Shown: positions 8,571 through 18,392, counted from the stretch's first letter. The stretch: 64,000 nt of DNA from Prosthecobacter debontii (GCF_900167535.1 NZ_FUYE01000008.1:186001-250000), one strand, 5' to 3'. Program-made: numbers and translations. The notes: generated by a model from the sequence alone, not told the origin.

Positions 8571-10142
8571 ATGACGGCGCTGCATTCCTCCCCAGAATCA
8601 GCGCCTAATTTGTCCCCTCCCGTTTTTTTCGACATGCATCAACATCCCATGGAGACCGCTCATGAAGACTCAGTTCCTACTCACTCCCTTCCTGCACAAG
8701 GCGTCGAAGGTTCTGACCTCTTTAAGCTTCAGCCCACGGCCTGGGATCAGATCTGTCACATTCTGTTGAAGAAGCTCGGACAGGATAATTTCCAACGCTG
8801 TTTCTCGGGAACCACGGCTCAGATCGTTGATGGTCATCGCTTTGTGGTGAATGTACCCAACCCGATTCATCAACTGTGGATCGAAAGCAACTTTTCTGGC
8901 ACCCTGGCTGATGCTGCAGCAGAAGTCTTGGGAACGGCGGCAAGCATTGAATTCAGCGTCGCCAGCGAGCCGCTGATGACGATTCCGATGACACTGACCT
9001 CCTCAGCTCAGCCTGAACTGAAGGCGGCACGTGCCATCTCCACGCGTCATGATGATCGTCCTCTGGCCAGCCCTCATGTCTCCGCCGACAACAACCAAGG
9101 CATCCGCTCTTTTGCTGATGCAGGCCTGAATCCGAAGTTCAACTTCGACAGCTTCGTCGTCGGTGCCAATTGCAGCTACTCAGCAGCAGTCGCTAAAGCG
9201 GTGTCGGAGAAACCCGGCCGCATCTACAACCCCCTGTTCTTCTGGGGGGCCACAGGACTGGGCAAAACGCACCTCATGCAGGCCATCGGCCAGGAAGTCC
9301 TCCTGCGCAAAAAGAAGGCCATCGTGCGCTATGTGACCTCAGAGCAGTTCACCAACGAATTCGTGGAAGCGATTAAAAAGCAAAGCTTCAGCCAGTTCCG
9401 CCAGAAGTATCGCAAAGTGGATGTGCTGCTGATCGATGACGTTCACTTCTTCGGCGGTAAGGACAGCACTCAGGAGGAGTTCTTCCACACCTTCAATGAA
9501 CTGTTCAATAACGCCAAGCAGATCGTCCTGGCCAGCGACCGTCCGCCAAGTGAGATCAAGAACCTGGAAAGCCGTCTCGTCTCCCGCTTCGAGTGGGGTC
9601 TGACGACTCAGATCCAAACGCCTGATTTCGAAACACGCGTGGCCATTCTCCGCCGGAAGATGAGTGACTTCAATGTCTCCATCGAGCCCTGGATTCTGGA
9701 GTTCATCGCCAAGCGGGTGCGCACCAACGTGCGCAAACTCGAAGGTGCTCTGATGCGCGTCGCAGCTCACGTCTCTCTTGAGGGCACCATGCAGAACGAA
9801 AGCGCACTGGCGGCATTCCTCCATGACGTCATCGACGAAGAGCCGACCAAGTCCGTCACCGTGGATCGCGTGCAGAGAGCAGTGGCCAACCATTATGATC
9901 TGCGGGTCAGTGACCTGACCGGCCCCCGCCGCCCGAAAAACATCGCTGAAGCCCGCCAAGTGGCCATGTATCTGACCCGCCACATGGTGAAGCTGCCGCT
10001 GATCCAGATCGGCGAAGAATTCGGTGGCCGCGATCACGGCACCGTCATCCATGCCTGCAAGGTGGTCAGCCAGCGTATGAATGATACGACCGACTTTCGG
10101 GCCATGGTGGATCGCCTGAGCACGAAGCTCATGGAGAGCTAA
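8571..10142 (+). CDS. dnaA: Chromosomal replication initiator DnaA
   Basis: A 523-aa initiator ATPase that binds DnaA boxes and opens the origin. Domain I starts near residue 57 (WDQICHILLKKLGQDNF). The AAA+ core has Walker A GATGLGKTH at 226-234 and Walker B LLIDDVHFF at 286-294. The domain IV signature is GGRDHGTVIHACKVV near the C-terminus. It is longer than the usual 450-470 aa because of about 55 extra N-terminal residues; an internal Met at residue 22 could be the true start. dnaN, rpmH and recF are not adjacent, so it sits outside the classical dnaA cluster. Confidence 0.97.
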   Translation: MTALHSSPESAPNLSPPVFFDMHQHPMETAHEDSVPTHSLPAQGVEGSDLFKLQPTAWDQICHILLKKLGQDNFQRCFSGTTAQIVDGHRFVVNVPNPIHQLWIESNFSGTLADAAAEVLGTAASIEFSVASEPLMTIPMTLTSSAQPELKAARAISTRHDDRPLASPHVSADNNQGIRSFADAGLNPKFNFDSFVVGANCSYSAAVAKAVSEKPGRIYNPLFFWGATGLGKTHLMQAIGQEVLLRKKKAIVRYVTSEQFTNEFVEAIKKQSFSQFRQKYRKVDVLLIDDVHFFGGKDSTQEEFFHTFNELFNNAKQIVLASDRPPSEIKNLESRLVSRFEWGLTTQIQTPDFETRVAILRRKMSDFNVSIEPWILEFIAKRVRTNVRKLEGALMRVAAHVSLEGTMQNESALAAFLHDVIDEEPTKSVTVDRVQRAVANHYDLRVSDLTGPRRPKNIAEARQVAMYLTRHMVKLPLIQIGEEFGGRDHGTVIHACKVVSQRMNDTTDFRAMVDRLSTKLMES

Positions 10143-10192
10143 GTATCTAGACCCATCACCAACACGCTCAAGATTCCGTTCAGGCAGTGCGT

Positions 10193-11302
10193 ATGAGTCC
10201 GTTCATGACTCGCGCCTGCCTTTTCGCCTTTTTAGTCTCCACTGCGTGTGCTGCCGATCCCCTGTGGGATTCCATCGCTCCGATATTCACACCACCCGCA
10301 GAGTTCGCTGAGCAAAAGGGTGACTATCGCTCTCCCCTGATCTTTCAAGACGGTCACCAAGTCAAAACAGCAAGCGAGTGGCCGGCCCGCCGAGCCGAGA
10401 TCCTCCAGCAATGGCATGTCATCATGGGCGAATGGCCGCCTCTGTTGGAAAAGCCACAGTTGGAGGTGATCGAAACCACCCCGAGGGAAAACTTTACCCA
10501 GCATAAAATCCGCCTGCAAATCGCAGCTGAACAAACCGGTGACGGCTACCTTTTGATCCCTGAAGGCCAAGGCCCCTTCCCTGCTGTCTTCGTCCCTTTC
10601 TACGATCCTGAAACGAGCATCGGTCTCAGCGAGAAACCCTTTCGGGACTTTGCCTATCAACTGACCAAGCGTGGCTTTGTCACCCTCAGCATCGGCTCCC
10701 CCGGAGGAGACGCGCGCCTTCCTGTGTTAACCCCTGGCACCAAATGCCAGCCTCTAAGCTACTTGGGTTATGTCTCAGCCAATGCCTGGACAGCGCTCTC
10801 GCAACGACCTGAAGTGGATTCAAAATGCATCGGGATCATGGGGCACTCTTATGGTGGAAAATGGTCCATGTTCGGCGCGTGCCTGTGGGAGAAGTATGCC
10901 TGCGGCGTTTGGTCAGATCCCGGCATCGTCTTTGATGAAACACGCCAGAGCATCAATTACCAGGAACCTTGGTATCTGGGTTTTGATCCCGCTTACACTC
11001 GTCCACGGGGCCTGGTGCGTGCAGACAGTCCGCGCACGGGTGCTTATAAAACCTTAATCGACCGCGGTCATGATCTCGTCGAATTCCAAGCCCTCATGGC
11101 GCCTCGCCCCTTCCTCGTTTCGGGAGGAGCCGAGGATCCACCCAAACGCTGGGTTCCTTTGAACCACCTCATTGATCTAAATTCCTTGTTAGGCCAAAAA
11201 CACGGTGTCGCCATGACCAACCGCCCGGATCATTCACCCAATGAGGAATCCAACGAAGCCGTCTATCGTTTCCTTGAATGGGCGTTGCGAAAGCAAAAGT
11301 GA
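10193..11302 (+). CDS. Secreted alpha/beta-hydrolase (acetyl xylan esterase/dienelactone hydrolase-like)
   Basis: A 369-aa exported serine hydrolase. It has a signal peptide ending near CAADPLWDS, and a nucleophile elbow GIMGHSYGGKW (G-x-S-x-G). A later Asp-containing strand (PFLVSGGAEDPPKRW) and a terminal His (NRPDHSPNEESNEA) complete a plausible triad. The frame opens with GTG at 10187; ATG 10193 or 10205 fits the signal peptide better. Similar proteins in this phylum act as glycan deacetylases, but the substrate is inferred only from family resemblance. Confidence 0.75.
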   Translation: MSPFMTRACLFAFLVSTACAADPLWDSIAPIFTPPAEFAEQKGDYRSPLIFQDGHQVKTASEWPARRAEILQQWHVIMGEWPPLLEKPQLEVIETTPRENFTQHKIRLQIAAEQTGDGYLLIPEGQGPFPAVFVPFYDPETSIGLSEKPFRDFAYQLTKRGFVTLSIGSPGGDARLPVLTPGTKCQPLSYLGYVSANAWTALSQRPEVDSKCIGIMGHSYGGKWSMFGACLWEKYACGVWSDPGIVFDETRQSINYQEPWYLGFDPAYTRPRGLVRADSPRTGAYKTLIDRGHDLVEFQALMAPRPFLVSGGAEDPPKRWVPLNHLIDLNSLLGQKHGVAMTNRPDHSPNEESNEAVYRFLEWALRKQK

Positions 11303-11432
11303 AGAGCCCACGGTTTGGTCATGTTGCACCCGCCCTAAAAGCCCTCATCCCACGTAGTACGTGATAGCCAAACACGCGCGCCGTGCTGGTGACTCTTTTT
11401 GCATCCCTCCCAACCTGTGCCAATCATCTGAC

Positions 11433-12416
11433 ATGTCATACTGCCTGTCTTTCTCCACTACTGGCAATCCAGTGGATGTCATCGAACACATCGAACGTCC
11501 TCTGGCCCCGCTACATGGGCATGAGGTCCGTGTGCATATGCGTTATGCACCCATCAATCCTGCCGACATCAACTTCATCGAAGGCACCTATGGCCGTGCC
11601 GCGCATCCTCCTGCCATTCCCGGCCATGAGGGCTGTGGTGAAGTGGTCGAGATTGGGCCCTTGGTGACTTCCCTGGCTGTCGGAGACGTGGTCATGCCTC
11701 TGATCAGTGGGGGTTGCTGGAGTCAATACATGACGGCCGCCGAGCTGCACTTCGCCAAGCTACCCGCCGGCATTGATCGGGTGCAGGCATCCATGCTCAG
11801 GATCAACCCAGTCACGGCTTGGCATTTGCTCAAGAACTATACTTCCTTAGAAGAAGGCTCATGGGTGCTACAAAATGCGGGCAACTCAGGCGTCGGCCGT
11901 GCCCTGATTCAAATCGCCAAGAGTTTAGGTCTTAAAACCGCCAGCTTCGTCCGTCGACCAGAGCTTGTTGAAGAACTCACCTCCCTCGGTGCGGACGCCG
12001 TCTTTTTAGATACCGACGAAGGGCTAGCCCAAGCCAAAGACTTTTTGTCCGAACATGAACTCCGCCTCGCCGCCAATGCAGTCGGTGGGGATAGCGCGAT
12101 CCGGTTGATGGAACTGCTCTCTGCCGAAGGCACGATGGTCACCTATGGAGCCATGAGCCGCCGCAGTTTAAAGGTGCCTAACAAATTCCTCATCTTTAAA
12201 AATCTGCATCTTCAAGGCCTCTGGATCACCCGTTGGTTTGAGCAGGCCAGTTCCCTGGAACTTGCCGAAGTGCTGGAGCCTTTGGCCAAGATGGTCCTGC
12301 ATGGTGAAATCGTTACCGCAGTGGATGAGATCTTTCCCATGACGGAACATACACGTGCTCTGAAGCGTGCTCAGGAGGGGGGAAGACGAGGCAAGGTCAT
12401 TTTTGATCTCGCCTAA
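11433..12416 (+). CDS. MDR-family oxidoreductase (2-enoyl-thioester reductase/quinone reductase-like)
   Basis: A 327-aa medium-chain reductase that would use NAD(P)H to reduce an enoyl thioester or quinone. The GroES-like half has INPADINFIEGTYG and PAIPGHEGCGEVVEIG; the Rossmann half has VLQNAGNSGVGRALIQIAK. It lacks the structural-zinc cysteines of alcohol dehydrogenases and matches the MECR/Etr1 layout best. I chose ATG 11433 because the 24 residues upstream are not conserved-looking. It stands alone. Confidence 0.75.
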   Translation: MSYCLSFSTTGNPVDVIEHIERPLAPLHGHEVRVHMRYAPINPADINFIEGTYGRAAHPPAIPGHEGCGEVVEIGPLVTSLAVGDVVMPLISGGCWSQYMTAAELHFAKLPAGIDRVQASMLRINPVTAWHLLKNYTSLEEGSWVLQNAGNSGVGRALIQIAKSLGLKTASFVRRPELVEELTSLGADAVFLDTDEGLAQAKDFLSEHELRLAANAVGGDSAIRLMELLSAEGTMVTYGAMSRRSLKVPNKFLIFKNLHLQGLWITRWFEQASSLELAEVLEPLAKMVLHGEIVTAVDEIFPMTEHTRALKRAQEGGRRGKVIFDLA

Positions 12417-12479
12417 GGTTCACAAAGCAGGCAAAGATGAAGGCTCTGACAGCGTATGGAGCCTCCTTCATTTTTCGCC

Positions 12480-13763
12480 ATGCTTCGTTCACCTACCTTC
12501 CTCGCCTGCCTCATCGCAGGTCTTTTACTTCCCGCCTTCGCCGACACGCCTGAGCAAGCCGCGCAGAAGGCTCATGATGAAATCTGGAAGCGCTTCGTGG
12601 ACGAATACGACCTCGTTCTCGACTACACCGCTCTGGATGGAACCATCATCCGACCGACGCCAGAAGACTGTCGCGAGATGAAGCCCAGCGCCTTGAGTTG
12701 GGGTGTGCCCAATGAAGACGGCCCCATGTTCAACGGCCTCTACCTCGACGCGCTGTGCACCCATTGGAAGCTGACCCAGGATGAAGACATCCGCGCCAAG
12801 GCACGTCGCCTGATCAACGGTCTGCTCCGCGTCTCGACCGTCGGTAAAACACCGGGCTTCATCGCGCGCGGTATCGCCACCGATGGTAAGACCACCTACC
12901 CGCTCGGCTCCAATGACCAAACGACGCCTTGGCACTATGGGATCTACCGGTTCCTCACCGACGGCTTAGCGACACCGGAAGAAAAAACCAAACTGACCGC
13001 GGCCTTCATCGAGAACATGAAGATCCTCGATCAGCACGATTGGAAGATGCCCACGGATGGCCCTCCCTGCCCTTATCGTGGTGACTTCCTCAAACCCACG
13101 TGGGAAGGGGTGCCGCGCATCCTGTTTTGCCTGAAGGCCATGTATCACTTCACGAGTGATGAGAGCTGGCAGAAACGCTATCTGGCAGCCGCCCATGAGA
13201 AGGTGGGGAAAAAGGAACGCCCACGCATCGACTTCTGTCGTGAAGGCATGGTCTTCGATCCTGGGCAAGGGCCGCGTCATTCCTGGACCGGCTCCGAGGG
13301 TGTGGTCTGCCTGCGCGCGCTTTGGGAAATGGAAAAAGATCCTGAGCTCAAAGCCCTCTATGCCGAAGGACTGCGCCACAGTGCTGAACTCTCCGCCAAG
13401 AGCCTCTCCCTCATCGAGAAGTTCGATGTCAACGGCACCGAAGTCTTTAACATCGACTGGCGCGTCATGAACGAAGCCTGGCGGCCCCAAACCAGCGAAA
13501 AAGATGCCGTAGATGTTGCCGTAGCCGGGCTGCGTGTGCAAAGCCGCAACTCCCCTCGCCTGCACCTAGAGAAAGATTATCTGCGCGAGCCTTGCTTTGC
13601 CGCTTGGGTGGTCAGTCTTTGTCCCGATAAGGCCTATGTGGAAACACAGCAGGCTGCGATTGAAAAAGTCATCACGCACTACCGTTTCGACAAAGCCCAC
13701 CTCTCTCAGTTCTTCCCGGTCGAATCGGCCTACTGGAGACTGCAAGAACACGCTGCCCAGTAA
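12480..13763 (+). CDS. Secreted six-hairpin glycosidase-like protein
   Basis: A 427-aa exported protein with signal peptide MLRSPTFLACLIAGLLLPAF. The body is helix-rich with aromatic and Trp motifs (WGVPNEDGPMFNGLYLDAL, GSNDQTTPWHYGIYRFL, GPRHSWTGSEGVVCLRALW). This pattern resembles alpha/alpha-toroid glycosidases, but I cannot place it in a GH family or name catalytic residues. ATG 12480 is preferred over 12456 because it places the hydrophobic core correctly. It is followed 11 bp later by the phosphoesterase gene and then by a third secreted protein, so these three are probably one operon. Confidence 0.65.
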   Translation: MLRSPTFLACLIAGLLLPAFADTPEQAAQKAHDEIWKRFVDEYDLVLDYTALDGTIIRPTPEDCREMKPSALSWGVPNEDGPMFNGLYLDALCTHWKLTQDEDIRAKARRLINGLLRVSTVGKTPGFIARGIATDGKTTYPLGSNDQTTPWHYGIYRFLTDGLATPEEKTKLTAAFIENMKILDQHDWKMPTDGPPCPYRGDFLKPTWEGVPRILFCLKAMYHFTSDESWQKRYLAAAHEKVGKKERPRIDFCREGMVFDPGQGPRHSWTGSEGVVCLRALWEMEKDPELKALYAEGLRHSAELSAKSLSLIEKFDVNGTEVFNIDWRVMNEAWRPQTSEKDAVDVAVAGLRVQSRNSPRLHLEKDYLREPCFAAWVVSLCPDKAYVETQQAAIEKVITHYRFDKAHLSQFFPVESAYWRLQEHAAQ

Positions 13764-13774
13764 CTCTCTCGTTC

Positions 13775-14653
13775 ATGACACGCCGATCCTTTCTCCAGCA
13801 GGGCACGCTTTGCATCGCGGGTCTGACTTCAGGTCGCTCAGTCTTGGCTACCGAGGCGGAGGCTCAGCCTCTGCTGCGTATCGGCTTGATGACCGATCTG
13901 CACTACGCGGATAAGCCTGCGACCAAGACCCGCTTTTACCAAGAGGCTCTGGGCAAGCTGGATGAAGCGGTGGAGGTGATGAACCGGGAAAAGCCCGCCG
14001 CCGTTATCGAATTGGGCGACTTCATTGATCAAGCCCCGGATGTGGATCAAGAACTCGAGTGGCTCAAAACCATGGAGTCGCACTACGCCAAGCTGACTTC
14101 ACCGCGACACTATGTGTTAGGCAACCATTGTGTCACCACCTTGACCAAGCAGGAGTTCGCCAATCACACCGCACTCGCGCCCACAGGCTACAGTTCTTTC
14201 GAAATCCAGGGAGCGCGTTTCATCCTACTGGATGCGTGTTACCGAGAGGATGGCGTGCCGTATGGACGCAACAACGCCCACTGGAAAGACTCAGCGATTC
14301 CGAATGCCGAACTGAAGTGGCTGGAGAATGAACTGAGCCAAGCCAGTGGACCCGTGATCATTCTGGCCCATCAGCGCTTGGATCTGGACAAGGCCCATGC
14401 CGTGAAAAACGCAGCGGAAGTGCGCGCTCTTCTGGAGAAATCCGGCAAGGTCACCGCCGTCTTTCAGGGCCACTCTCACAAGAACGATCTGCAAGACATC
14501 TCGGGCATTCCTTACTGCACCCTCGCGGCAATGATCGAGGGCACAGGTGCGGAGCACAATAGTTACTCGCTGCTGGATGTGCTGGCCGATGGTTCTCTGC
14601 GCCTGAAAGGCTTTCGCCAGCAGTCGGATCGTCGCTTTCCCGCTTCCGTATGA
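13775..14653 (+). CDS. Tat-exported calcineurin-like metallophosphoesterase
   Basis: A 292-aa protein with a twin-arginine signal (TRRSFLQQGTLCIAGL). Metal-binding blocks of the calcineurin-like phosphoesterase family follow in order: GLMTDLHYAD, VIELGDFIDQ, YVLGNHCV, ILAHQRLDLD and VFQGHSHKND. Tat export implies it folds with its metals before translocation and works in the periplasm. It overlaps the next gene by four bases (ATGA), so translation is coupled. Substrate unknown. Confidence 0.85.
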   Translation: MTRRSFLQQGTLCIAGLTSGRSVLATEAEAQPLLRIGLMTDLHYADKPATKTRFYQEALGKLDEAVEVMNREKPAAVIELGDFIDQAPDVDQELEWLKTMESHYAKLTSPRHYVLGNHCVTTLTKQEFANHTALAPTGYSSFEIQGARFILLDACYREDGVPYGRNNAHWKDSAIPNAELKWLENELSQASGPVIILAHQRLDLDKAHAVKNAAEVRALLEKSGKVTAVFQGHSHKNDLQDISGIPYCTLAAMIEGTGAEHNSYSLLDVLADGSLRLKGFRQQSDRRFPASV

Positions 14654-15507
14654 AAATCCCCCCTGCCTTTCTTGGACTCAGTCTCAGCCTAACTCTTCTG
14701 ACATGTTATGTCCATGGTGCCGACAGCGCCACAGCGCCTGCGTCGCCAGTCATCAGCACGGGTCAGTGGCAGCATGAGGAGCTGAAGCGATTCCCAGCCA
14801 AAGAAGCCAATCAAGGCGTCGTCGCCGATGACGAGTATCTCTATGTGATTTCCAATGTCGAAATCGGCAAGTATCGCAAAGATACCTTCGAGCGAGTCGG
14901 TGGCTGGAAGGATGCCAAAGACGGCCCCTTTATTCATCTGAATGCCGGCCTCATGCATGAGGGCAAGCTGTATTGCGCCCACTCCAATTTCCCTGGTGTG
15001 CCCATGACCAGCTCCATCGAGATCTTCGATCCCGTGAGCATGCAACACATCGGCACTCACAGCCTCGGCATTGCCCCAGGGTCGCTCACCTGGATCGTCT
15101 GGCATGAGAATCACTGGCTGGCCTGTTTTGCCCACTACGCCAAGAATCAACCCAAGACAGGTCGTGATCCCTCCTGGACGGAACTGGTGCAATACGATGC
15201 CGAATGGCGACGCACGGGTGGCTGGACTTTTCCAGCAGGCATCGTTGAGATCTTCGGCGGCTCCAGCAGCTCCGGCGGCAGCATCACGTCCGATGGCACC
15301 CTCTTCATCACCGGCCATGATGCCAAGCAGCTCTTCGTTTTAAAATTCCCCACCGCAGGCTCCGTGCTGAAATGGGTGGATACCATCCCCATGTCTGCCG
15401 AAGGCCAAGCCTTCTCGTGGGACCCGAAAGAGCCTAACCTCTTTTACGGCATCATCAAAAAGACCCGCGAGGTCGTGATTTCCCGCATCAGCCGGAAGGG
15501 GGCTTGA
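14650..15507 (+). CDS. Secreted beta-propeller-like protein of unknown function
   Basis: A 285-aa protein with signal peptide (LSLSLTLLTCYVHGAD). It has repeated strand-rich blocks with G and W (VVADDEYLYVISNVEIGKY, YCAHSNFPGVPMTSSIEIF, GSITSDGTLFITGHDAKQL) that look like propeller blades. No enzymatic motif is visible. It starts inside the stop of the phosphoesterase gene (ATGA) and is the last gene of the unit, closed by a hairpin at 15547-15588. Confidence 0.7.
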   Translation: MKIPPAFLGLSLSLTLLTCYVHGADSATAPASPVISTGQWQHEELKRFPAKEANQGVVADDEYLYVISNVEIGKYRKDTFERVGGWKDAKDGPFIHLNAGLMHEGKLYCAHSNFPGVPMTSSIEIFDPVSMQHIGTHSLGIAPGSLTWIVWHENHWLACFAHYAKNQPKTGRDPSWTELVQYDAEWRRTGGWTFPAGIVEIFGGSSSSGGSITSDGTLFITGHDAKQLFVLKFPTAGSVLKWVDTIPMSAEGQAFSWDPKEPNLFYGIIKKTREVVISRISRKGA

Positions 15508-15546
15508 TACGGAGGTGAGATCGACAAGGAGAGCATCATCGCACTC

Positions 15547-15588
15547 AGCCCCTCACTTAACCTCTCCCCGCTTGCGGGGTGAGGGGCT
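15547..15588 (+). terminator. Nested-stem hairpin terminator
   Basis: An outer stem AGCCCCTCAC/GTGAGGGGCT encloses an inner CCCCGC/GCGGGG stem and is followed by TGTTTG. It lies 40 bp after the three-gene secreted-protein operon and before the convergent response-regulator gene. Confidence 0.7.
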
Positions 15589-15631
15589 GTTTGTAAGGTC
15601 TGTCGCCTATATCCTGAAATCCCATCCCCCG

Positions 15632-16258
15632 TCACACCGAAACTAGCCCACGCCGGATCGCCTCGGCGGTGGCTTGAGCGCGATCATTGACCTTCAATTT
15701 TCCCAGGATTCGGCTCACGTGCTGTTTCACCGTGTCCTCACTGATGCCGAGGATGGCCGCGATCTCTTTATTCGCATTGCCTTGCGTCACCAGCGTCAGG
15801 ATCTCCCTCTCACGTGGGGTGATCTCGGGCTCCGCAGTTCGCTCACGCAGTCGGGCTTCCAGATCGGCCGCTAGCCATCGCTTTCCTCCTGCCACCGTTC
15901 GGATGGCAGCCAGTAAATCATCACGCGAAGACGATTTTTGCAGATACCCCAAGGCCCCCGCACGCAGCGCCGCCTGGATCTCATCATCGCGGGCAAAGGT
16001 GGAAAACATCAGCACCTTGGCATCGGCACGCGCCTCCAAGATGCGCGCTGCTGCGTCGATGCCCGAGATGCCCGGGAGCTGGAGATCCATCAAAACCACG
16101 CTGGGCTGCAAGCGCGTGTAAGCCTCAAGCGCCAACTCGCCGCGCTCCACTTCGCCCACCACCTTCAGATCATCCTCCAGCTCCAGAGACGCCGCGATGC
16201 CACTGCGCACCACGAAGTGATCATCCACGAGCAAAAGAGTAATCGAAGGCAAAGACAT
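15632..16258 (-). CDS. NarL/LuxR-family response regulator
   Basis: A 208-aa response regulator with an N-terminal receiver (LLLVDDHFVVRSG, phospho-acceptor Asp in VVLMDLQLPGISG, Lys in LGYLQKSSSRDD) and a C-terminal LuxR-type helix-turn-helix (ITPREREILTLVTQGNANKE ending in the KQHVSRILGKL helix). I start at ATG 16258; the frame opens at 16312 but would add a hydrophobic tag before the first receiver strand. It lies 43 bp downstream of its probable cognate sensor kinase. Confidence 0.9.
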   Translation of the reverse strand: MSLPSITLLLVDDHFVVRSGIAASLELEDDLKVVGEVERGELALEAYTRLQPSVVLMDLQLPGISGIDAAARILEARADAKVLMFSTFARDDEIQAALRAGALGYLQKSSSRDDLLAAIRTVAGGKRWLAADLEARLRERTAEPEITPREREILTLVTQGNANKEIAAILGISEDTVKQHVSRILGKLKVNDRAQATAEAIRRGLVSV

Positions 16259-16301
16259 GAGAACGAAAAAGTAAGAAAATGGAAACCAAAGCCACAGCGC
16301 A

Positions 16302-18392
16302 TCACAGCGCACTCAGCGGGAGATGCACCTGCACCTGAGTGCCATGCGGAGTGACATTCAACCACTCCACAGAAGCACCGATCCGCTGACAACGCTCTCG
16401 AATTCCCATGCAGCCGAAGTGCCCCTTCTGACCTTGGGTGGATACAGCCTCCACACCGACACCATCATCGGAGATGGTGAGGCAAAGCTTCCCGTCTTCG
16501 ACTCGCAATCCCAAGGCGATGGAGCTGGCTTGCGCATGCTTCAGCACATTGGTCACCGCCTCTTGAGCGATCATGCGCAGGTGATGCGCCACATGCACCG
16601 GTAGGTTCGGCAACGGCGGCAGGACATGCACCGACACATGCAAGGAGTCACTCAGCGTGCGATCCGCTAGCTCCTGCAAGGCCGCAGGCAGATCCGTCAC
16701 GCTATCGGGTTCAGCGCGCAGGTCCGCCACCAGATTCCGCGCTTCCGTCTGCACGCGTGACACCAGATGCCTGGAGGACTCCAGCAGGCCCTTGGCTTTA
16801 TCTTCCAAAGGCCGCGTCACCGCCGCGTCCAGGCGCAGGGACAGGCCCGCCAATTCCTGCTCCAAGGTATCGTGGAACTCACGAGCGATGCGCTGCCGCT
16901 CCTCCAGCACCGCTTCATGGGAAATCCGCCGCCGCAGCGCCTCCCCTTGCTTGACCACCTGACGCCGCAGCAGGGTGATCCACAGCACGCCAATGGCCAC
17001 CACCGCAAGCAGCAGCGCCACCAAGCCGATCAGCCGTTCCACCGTCCACCAAGACGGCGCCCGGAGCACGATCAGATCCTCCGGGCCGCGCAGCAGCAGC
17101 ATGGCTCGGTCCGGTCGCGAGCGAAAACCTTTATCGGTGGAGGACTCCACTCGGCAGATCCCCGTCAGCTTCAGCAGCGCCCCCGGTTTCACCAGTTCCG
17201 AGGGCTCAAACCCAGGCACCAGAGCTTTCAGCGGCTGCTCGGCGGAGAGCAAGCGCAGCTCCCAGCCCGCCGCCGTGCGATAGGCATCCACCATCTGCGC
17301 CTCCAGTGTGACGAGATCTGCGTCCAGATTGCCCTCCATAATCTCCTTCACCGTCACGTTCACCGGCACCACCGCCTGCTCCGTGCCGGACGGTTCATTC
17401 ACCGGCACCGCATCCACCAGACTGGCGCTAAAGCCCAGCATGTTAGGAAAACCCGCCACATCCACCTGTTGCCCAGTCAGCAGTCGGTAGGGCTTGGCCA
17501 GACGCACCGCCAGTGCCGCAGGACGCGCCGACACGCTCGCTTTGTCAGCCCCCTTGGAGGAGGTCGGCACCGGCACGTATTGATCCAGATCGCGCAGGAA
17601 GACCTGCCCATCCGGGAAAGCCGCCAGGACGATCCCCGTCGTGCGCACCCGATGCCCGAATTCCTGCGTGCGACTCGGATCGAAACGCAGCAGCCGAGCC
17701 GCCGAGATGATTCCCAGGTCTTGAATCGCCGGGGCCGCTTTGAGGATTTTCACATCGCTCCAGTCTGTGACTCGCAGGTAGGGAAACACGAGCTGCCGCC
17801 GATCATTGATGCCGCCCGCCGCCAAGGCCGTGATTTGCAGCTTCGCATCCACATAGTCATCCATCGCTTCCGGCAGCGGCGCATCCACCCGCACCTCGAT
17901 CACGCGACTGCCTAGCGCCAGATGCAGGATCGTGCGATTTTCCTCCGGCACCGAAAGCTGACGCCCGATCCCCTCCACCTGCACCCGCTGATAGTGATAC
18001 CTGCCCGAGGCCAGATCCTCATAATCCGCCGTCACCGGGATCGGCGGCTCCCCCGTGCCGATCACCTCATAGCTCTGCGCCTCCACCCCCGCCAGATACA
18101 GCCCCGGCACGCTCTTCCCCCGCAGCCGCACCCGATCCCCCACCTTCAGCGCCGCCCCATGGGGATTCACCCGAAAGTAAGTCCCGCCCGTCTCATCCTG
18201 CACAAACACCGTCCCGCTCGAAGGCGACTCAATGAACCCCACCACCACCTCCAACTCCGCCGGCACCCCCGCCAACGCCCGATCCGGCGGCAACGCCCGC
18301 ACCTCCGCCGCATGGCGGAGTAGCTCCTGCGCCTGCACCTGCACGCTGAGCACGAGGAGGGCTAGGAGAAGGATAAACGGACGGAGGGGCAT
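16302..18392 (-). CDS. Membrane sensor histidine kinase with large periplasmic OB-like region
   Basis: A 696-aa kinase of the NarX/DegS class. There is a signal peptide at 1-22, then about 420 residues of strand-rich ectodomain with repeated OB-fold-like units (TVFVQDETGGTYFRV; QVFLRDLDQYVPV). A TM helix lies at 453-475, a HisKA_3 dimerisation helix with phospho-accepting His507 (QRIAREFHDTLEQE), and an HATPase domain with N-box near 610-619 and G-box SDDGVGVE. It phosphorylates the adjacent response regulator (inference from order and class). The ligand is unknown. The ectodomain is unusually long and not one of the common PAS, CHASE or Y_Y_Y sensors. Confidence 0.88.
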   Translation of the reverse strand: MPLRPFILLLALLVLSVQVQAQELLRHAAEVRALPPDRALAGVPAELEVVVGFIESPSSGTVFVQDETGGTYFRVNPHGAALKVGDRVRLRGKSVPGLYLAGVEAQSYEVIGTGEPPIPVTADYEDLASGRYHYQRVQVEGIGRQLSVPEENRTILHLALGSRVIEVRVDAPLPEAMDDYVDAKLQITALAAGGINDRRQLVFPYLRVTDWSDVKILKAAPAIQDLGIISAARLLRFDPSRTQEFGHRVRTTGIVLAAFPDGQVFLRDLDQYVPVPTSSKGADKASVSARPAALAVRLAKPYRLLTGQQVDVAGFPNMLGFSASLVDAVPVNEPSGTEQAVVPVNVTVKEIMEGNLDADLVTLEAQMVDAYRTAAGWELRLLSAEQPLKALVPGFEPSELVKPGALLKLTGICRVESSTDKGFRSRPDRAMLLLRGPEDLIVLRAPSWWTVERLIGLVALLLAVVAIGVLWITLLRRQVVKQGEALRRRISHEAVLEERQRIAREFHDTLEQELAGLSLRLDAAVTRPLEDKAKGLLESSRHLVSRVQTEARNLVADLRAEPDSVTDLPAALQELADRTLSDSLHVSVHVLPPLPNLPVHVAHHLRMIAQEAVTNVLKHAQASSIALGLRVEDGKLCLTISDDGVGVEAVSTQGQKGHFGCMGIRERCQRIGASVEWLNVTPHGTQVQVHLPLSAL

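Noticed and set aside
16767-17915. 382-codon plus-strand ORF opposite the sensor kinase
   Set aside because: Gln/His/Arg-rich antisense translation without any family character.
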